Source: Bacillota bacterium (GTDB lineage Bacteria > Bacillota > Desulfotomaculia > Desulfotomaculales > JAJYZD01). From it: 8,221 nucleotides of DNA. Below, piece by piece: positions 5,685-8,221 of the stretch (within the stretch, counting starts at the first letter, position 1; each line of letters begins with the position of its first letter). Both the position numbers and the translations under genes were made by a program. A model generated the notes under the pieces. It was not told where the DNA came from. It saw nothing but the letters and a program-made list of their open reading frames with translations, and searched no databases. The DNA is taken from positions 1 to 8,221 of the forward strand of contig JAJYZD010000169.1 of NCBI GenBank assembly GCA_021800315.1, written 5' to 3'.

Positions 5685-6593
5685 CTACGCCAGTATTTGT
5701 TCCATGAGCCGCGGATGAACCAACGCCCGGCAATTCAAGCCGGAATCGAAACGCTCCCCGGTAATTCCCACCACCACCCCGTTGATCGACTTGCATTGGG
5801 CCGGGAGAACGATCTCCAACCGGTCGGGACGAAAGCCGACCATCAGCCCCCCCCTGCCCAGGGTCTGAAAGGGTATCAGCCTGAGGCGGGAAGCCAGGTC
5901 GGAGCCGGCCAGGGCGGCCAGGCCTTCAAGGTCCACCTCTCCCGGCGCGGCCAGCACCCCGGTCAGGCCTTCCGGCAACAACGGCTTTAGGGCGTCCGCC
6001 TCCACAACCACGACCGGATGGCCGGTCAGCGGGTCTTCCAGGCGGTTGCCCGTATCGACCAGGGCGTCGACCTGGACCCGGCGCCCCTGGAGGCCGATGG
6101 ACAACCGCAGGCGGCAAACGTCCAGGACCATGGACTCCAGACGGCGCCTGACCAGGCGTCCGACGAACCACAACGGCGGCAAAGCGCCGGCCACGGCCGG
6201 CATGAGCCGGCCGGCCAGGACCAGGTCGGCGTCCCACAGGCGGTTTCCCGGCCCGGCCAGCATATAGGCCGCCGCCAGGGCGGCCCCGACGGCCGTGACC
6301 GCCACCAGGTAAAAGGAGGCCAGGGCCAAAAAGAAACGCTTGAATGAGAGCGGCGCGTACGCCACGGCGACCATAACAAGCGATACGAGGACCTTTCCGC
6401 CCGCCCCCGTCAGGGGCCGGCCGGCGGAAAAAAACAGAGTCAGGGCGTAGAGGCCGCCCAAGACGGCCGCGAGCCCGGTCCGCCAGGGGCGGGCCTCTAT
6501 CCGGCACAGCCTGGCGGCGGTATGAAGGAGCAGGAAGTCCATGGCCAGGTTCTCCAGAAAGACTTCGTCCAGGTAAACCACGTAGGTGGGCAT
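5685..6593 (-). CDS. spoIIGA: Sporulation sigma-E factor-processing aspartyl peptidase SpoIIGA
   Basis: SpoIIGA is an integral membrane protease of the septum that cleaves pro-SigE on receiving the SpoIIR signal. The start is ATG at 6593 behind GGGAGG, which gives the family N-terminus YVVYLDEVFLENLAMDFLLL and 302 residues (Bacillus 309). Residues 1 to about 145 contain several hydrophobic segments, consistent with a five-pass membrane domain. The C-terminal half is the cytosolic aspartyl protease, with the catalytic DTGN motif at D180 (ALVDTGNRLEDPLTGHPVVV) and a later segment NGVVVGITGERFD. An upstream in-frame extension to 6689 lacks family similarity and is not needed. It is the first gene of the spoIIGA-sigE unit, with a candidate SigA/Spo0A promoter at 6694-6760. 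Confidence 0.96.
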   Translation of the reverse strand: MPTYVVYLDEVFLENLAMDFLLLHTAARLCRIEARPWRTGLAAVLGGLYALTLFFSAGRPLTGAGGKVLVSLVMVAVAYAPLSFKRFFLALASFYLVAVTAVGAALAAAYMLAGPGNRLWDADLVLAGRLMPAVAGALPPLWFVGRLVRRRLESMVLDVCRLRLSIGLQGRRVQVDALVDTGNRLEDPLTGHPVVVVEADALKPLLPEGLTGVLAAPGEVDLEGLAALAGSDLASRLRLIPFQTLGRGGLMVGFRPDRLEIVLPAQCKSINGVVVGITGERFDSGLNCRALVHPRLMEQILA

Positions 6594-6693
6594 GGCCCTG
6601 CCTCCCACAATGTGAGCCGGAGATTCCGGTCCCGTTACCATTATATAGGTCGGAATAAAAATTATGCCAATGGGTCCGGAACCGGTCACCTCT

Positions 6694-6760
6694 ATTATAT
6701 CTGGCTTGAAAAGTAAACCATGTCATTTTATAGTTGGAAGCAGTGGTTTTATTACGTCAA
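6694..6760 (-). promoter_or_regulatory. Candidate SigA promoter with Spo0A box ahead of spoIIGA
   Basis: On the minus strand TTGACG (6755-6760) and TATAAA (6727-6732) are separated by 22 bases. The Bacillus spoIIG promoter has the same unusual 22-bp spacing and depends on Spo0A to work. TGACGTA (6753-6759) overlaps this -35 and differs from the Spo0A box TGNCGAA at one position, which is where Spo0A binds in spoIIG. A second arrangement is ATGACA (6721-6726), 21 bases, and a perfect TATAAT (6694-6699). I cannot tell which is used, but both lack a normal 17-bp spacing, as expected for an activator-dependent promoter. Confidence 0.5.
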
Positions 6761-7046
6761 ATTGCGCGCTAAAAAGGCGGGCGGTCCCCTGGCGTGGCTG
6801 CGCTTCCGGACAAGGGCCGTGACATTTTATCCTATTTTTATCTTTCTCCAGCAGGTGAAGTAAAAGGCGTGTTGAATGCTTATTCTAACATTGAGACCGG
6901 CCGCAGAGGGCGATTAGCCGGTTTAGTCAGGCAGTTTGATTTTTTACGGCCCTGCCAGGTGGTTCGATCATGGCGACCATGCGTTTTTCTGCCGGTTTCC
7001 AATACTCCGGTGTCCGGCACCCGGTATGGAAGGGGTGGTAATAAAT
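6761..7046. other. Divergent intergenic region between spoIIGA and the 7047 gene
   Basis: Apart from the spoIIGA promoter just to its left, I see no gene here. Plus-strand open frames continue into the 7047 gene but have no ribosome site or motif that supports a longer protein. AT-rich patches at about 6820-6850 and 6920-6945 may hold a plus-strand promoter, but no pair of boxes is convincing. Confidence 0.45.
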
Positions 7047-7433
7047 ATGGGTTCCGGCGGGGACGACATCGACATAAGCATGTCCGAGATAAAGGGGCTC
7101 AGCCAGGACGTCCATTCCTTTATGCACGCGCTGGCGACCAGGCTGGATTCGGCTTTGCCGGAAGGCATGGTCAGGATAACCAAAAAGAAAAAACTGTTTT
7201 CCTCGCGCGAGACGGTGAACAGCATAACCATCAACTTAAAAGACAAGACCTTTCTTATCTCCCTTGAGGACGACCACCTGGTGACCACCATCAACAAGCA
7301 GGTCAACAACATCGTTCTCAGTCATGACAAATGCCCGGTTCCGCAGTGGTTCTCGTGTCTGAAAGAGGAGTTGAGGGTTGTGGCCGAATATCACAAGGAT
7401 GCGGCCGATGTATTGTCCGGCTTCCTGATCTAG
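7047..7433 (+). CDS. Conserved-looking protein of unknown function (128 aa)
   Basis: I do not recognise this family. The start is ATG at 7047, eight bases after GGAAGGGGTGG. An alternative ATG at 7026 would add seven residues but overlaps that ribosome site. The product has no signal peptide or membrane segment. It begins with an acidic stretch (GGDDIDISMSEIK), then a probable helix (QDVHSFMHALATRLDSALPE), a basic patch (RITKKKKLFSSRE), an alternating segment likely to form beta-strands (SITINLKDKTFLISLED), and a helical C-terminus with two cysteines at CPVPQWFSCLKEEL. It ends 16 bases before the YbjQ-domain gene and probably forms an operon with it. The frame, ribosome site and GC-rich third positions support a real gene. 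Confidence 0.75.
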   Translation: MGSGGDDIDISMSEIKGLSQDVHSFMHALATRLDSALPEGMVRITKKKKLFSSRETVNSITINLKDKTFLISLEDDHLVTTINKQVNNIVLSHDKCPVPQWFSCLKEELRVVAEYHKDAADVLSGFLI

Positions 7434-7449
7434 GAAAGGAGTAACGTCT

Positions 7450-8221
7450 GTGTTAGGATTCAAGGGACCTCCAAAAGACCCCGGCGGCGGTTTGCCCGCG
7501 GGCGGGTTGCCCTCCGGCATCGCCGACCGGCTGAAGCGGATGGCCGCGGGGAGCCTGCCGACTACGAGCGACCTCTCGGTCAACGAGTTTCATTACCTGC
7601 AGCGCTTTGGGATCCGGCCCCTGGGCCTGGTCATGGGCTCGGCGGTGTACAGGTACGTCCACCCGGTCACCGGTTATGTGGACCGCATTCCCCTTTTGCC
7701 CGGTTCCTACCACCTCAACAACTTTAACCGGGATGTCCTTTCGGCCCACGAGCTGGCCTTGGGACGGCTCACCGGGGAGGCGCGGGACCTCGGGGCCGGG
7801 GCGGTGGTAGGCATGACCTTGCGGCGACGGCAAATCGACAGCGGGATAATCGAACTAATGTACCTGGGCACCGCGGTGACTTTTGCTGGACACAAGTACG
7901 GAGTGCTCACGTCCTTCCTGCCCGCCCAGGATTTTTGCGCCCTCCTGGCCGTCGGTTACCTTCCGGTCAGGGCGGTGGTGGGCTCCTCGCTGATCCTGTA
8001 TATTCCGGACTACTACGACCACACCTTGCTGGAGACGGGACAATCCGGAGCTTCCCAGTTTCTTACCGGCGTCAACACGAACCAGGAAGTGGAGCGGCTT
8101 TCCCGGGCTTGCGCCGAACTCTACCAAACCCTGCGCCGCACGTATAACCTGCTCCTGGACCAGGATGTCCCCGGCCATACCGTGATGGGGGTTGACGTTA
8201 AATTCGAGCGGGATGAGGTAG
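7450..8221 (+). CDS. Protein with two YbjQ-like (heavy-metal-binding type) domains, 3' end outside window
   Basis: YbjQ-type domains (PF01906, called heavy-metal-binding by similarity) form small oligomeric assemblies of uncertain function. The start is GTG at 7450, nine bases after AAAGGAG, and 257 codons are present before the window ends. After a Gly/Pro-rich linker (residues 5-25) the first domain runs from about 50 to 147, with GIRPLGLVMGSAVYRYV, SAHELALGRLTGEARDLGAG plus AVVGMTL, and IIELMYLGTAVTFAG. That pattern matches the YbjQ fold (GLVxG ... GAxAVVG ... GTAV). A second, more divergent copy starts near 165 (VGYLPVRAVVGSSLILYIP) and includes a helix NQEVERLSRACAELYQTLRR, followed by GHTVMGVDVKFE before the cut. 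No cysteine or histidine cluster clearly marks a metal site. It is co-oriented with the 7047 gene. Confidence 0.8.
   Translation, partial: MLGFKGPPKDPGGGLPAGGLPSGIADRLKRMAAGSLPTTSDLSVNEFHYLQRFGIRPLGLVMGSAVYRYVHPVTGYVDRIPLLPGSYHLNNFNRDVLSAHELALGRLTGEARDLGAGAVVGMTLRRRQIDSGIIELMYLGTAVTFAGHKYGVLTSFLPAQDFCALLAVGYLPVRAVVGSSLILYIPDYYDHTLLETGQSGASQFLTGVNTNQEVERLSRACAELYQTLRRTYNLLLDQDVPGHTVMGVDVKFERDEV

Noticed and set aside
4733..5707. Long plus-strand open frame of 324 codons
   Set aside because: It runs opposite to sigE, a certain gene; its translation is low-complexity and has no family motif, as expected for a shadow frame in GC-rich coding DNA.
5926..6726. Minus-strand open frame of 266 codons over spoIIGA
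   Set aside because: It is a shadow of spoIIGA, which has the correct family sequence, ribosome site and catalytic motif in its own frame.
6820..6945. Plus-strand promoter for the 7047 gene
   Set aside because: Several AT-rich hexamers exist, but no pair has acceptable boxes with normal spacing, so I did not call one.
1..8221. CRISPR arrays, tRNA or rRNA genes
   Set aside because: I found no regularly spaced repeats and no tRNA or rRNA signatures on either strand; the only mobile-element trace is the IscB/HEARO unit.

Overview
This window looks like the chromosome of a fairly GC-rich, endospore-forming Clostridia (Firmicutes). It carries the sporulation cascade genes spoIIGA, sigE, sigG and spoIIR, and a remnant of S-layer-homology (SLH) domains whose wording resembles proteins of the Pelotomaculum/Desulfotomaculum group. 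The genus is inferred from recalled family resemblance, not from a search.

The window has two halves. From about 1 to 3258, every protein-coding trace I can recognise is broken. An IscB-type RNA-guided nuclease gene (163-1078, +), with a structured HEARO/omegaRNA-like leader (1-162), carries a frameshift and has lost its RuvC-III part. It abuts a HEPN-domain gene (1086-1416, -) that is broken by a 7-bp tandem duplication and cut short at its 3' end. Next are a DUF2442 gene (1740-2041, -) and a DUF4160 gene (2046-2308, -), each with one frameshift. A stretch without a recognisable gene follows (2309-2839), then a frameshifted SLH-domain fragment (2840-3258, -). The leftover parts suggest an accessory island of mobile and toxin-antitoxin or defence-like genes in decay.

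From 3329 to 6593, on the minus strand, lies an intact sporulation block, in transcription order spoIIGA, sigE, [terminator], sigG, spoIIR. A candidate SigA promoter with an unusual 22-nt spacer and a near-consensus Spo0A box lies ahead of spoIIGA. A very good SigF-type promoter lies ahead of sigG and probably also drives spoIIR. Together these encode the forespore-to-mother-cell signal: SigF switches on sigG and spoIIR, SpoIIR activates the protease SpoIIGA, and SpoIIGA matures pro-SigE. SpoIIR here has no visible signal peptide, which is odd for an exported signal.

On the right, divergent from spoIIGA, two closely spaced plus-strand genes encode a 128-residue protein of unknown function (7047-7433) and a protein with two YbjQ-like domains that runs off the window end (7450-8221).
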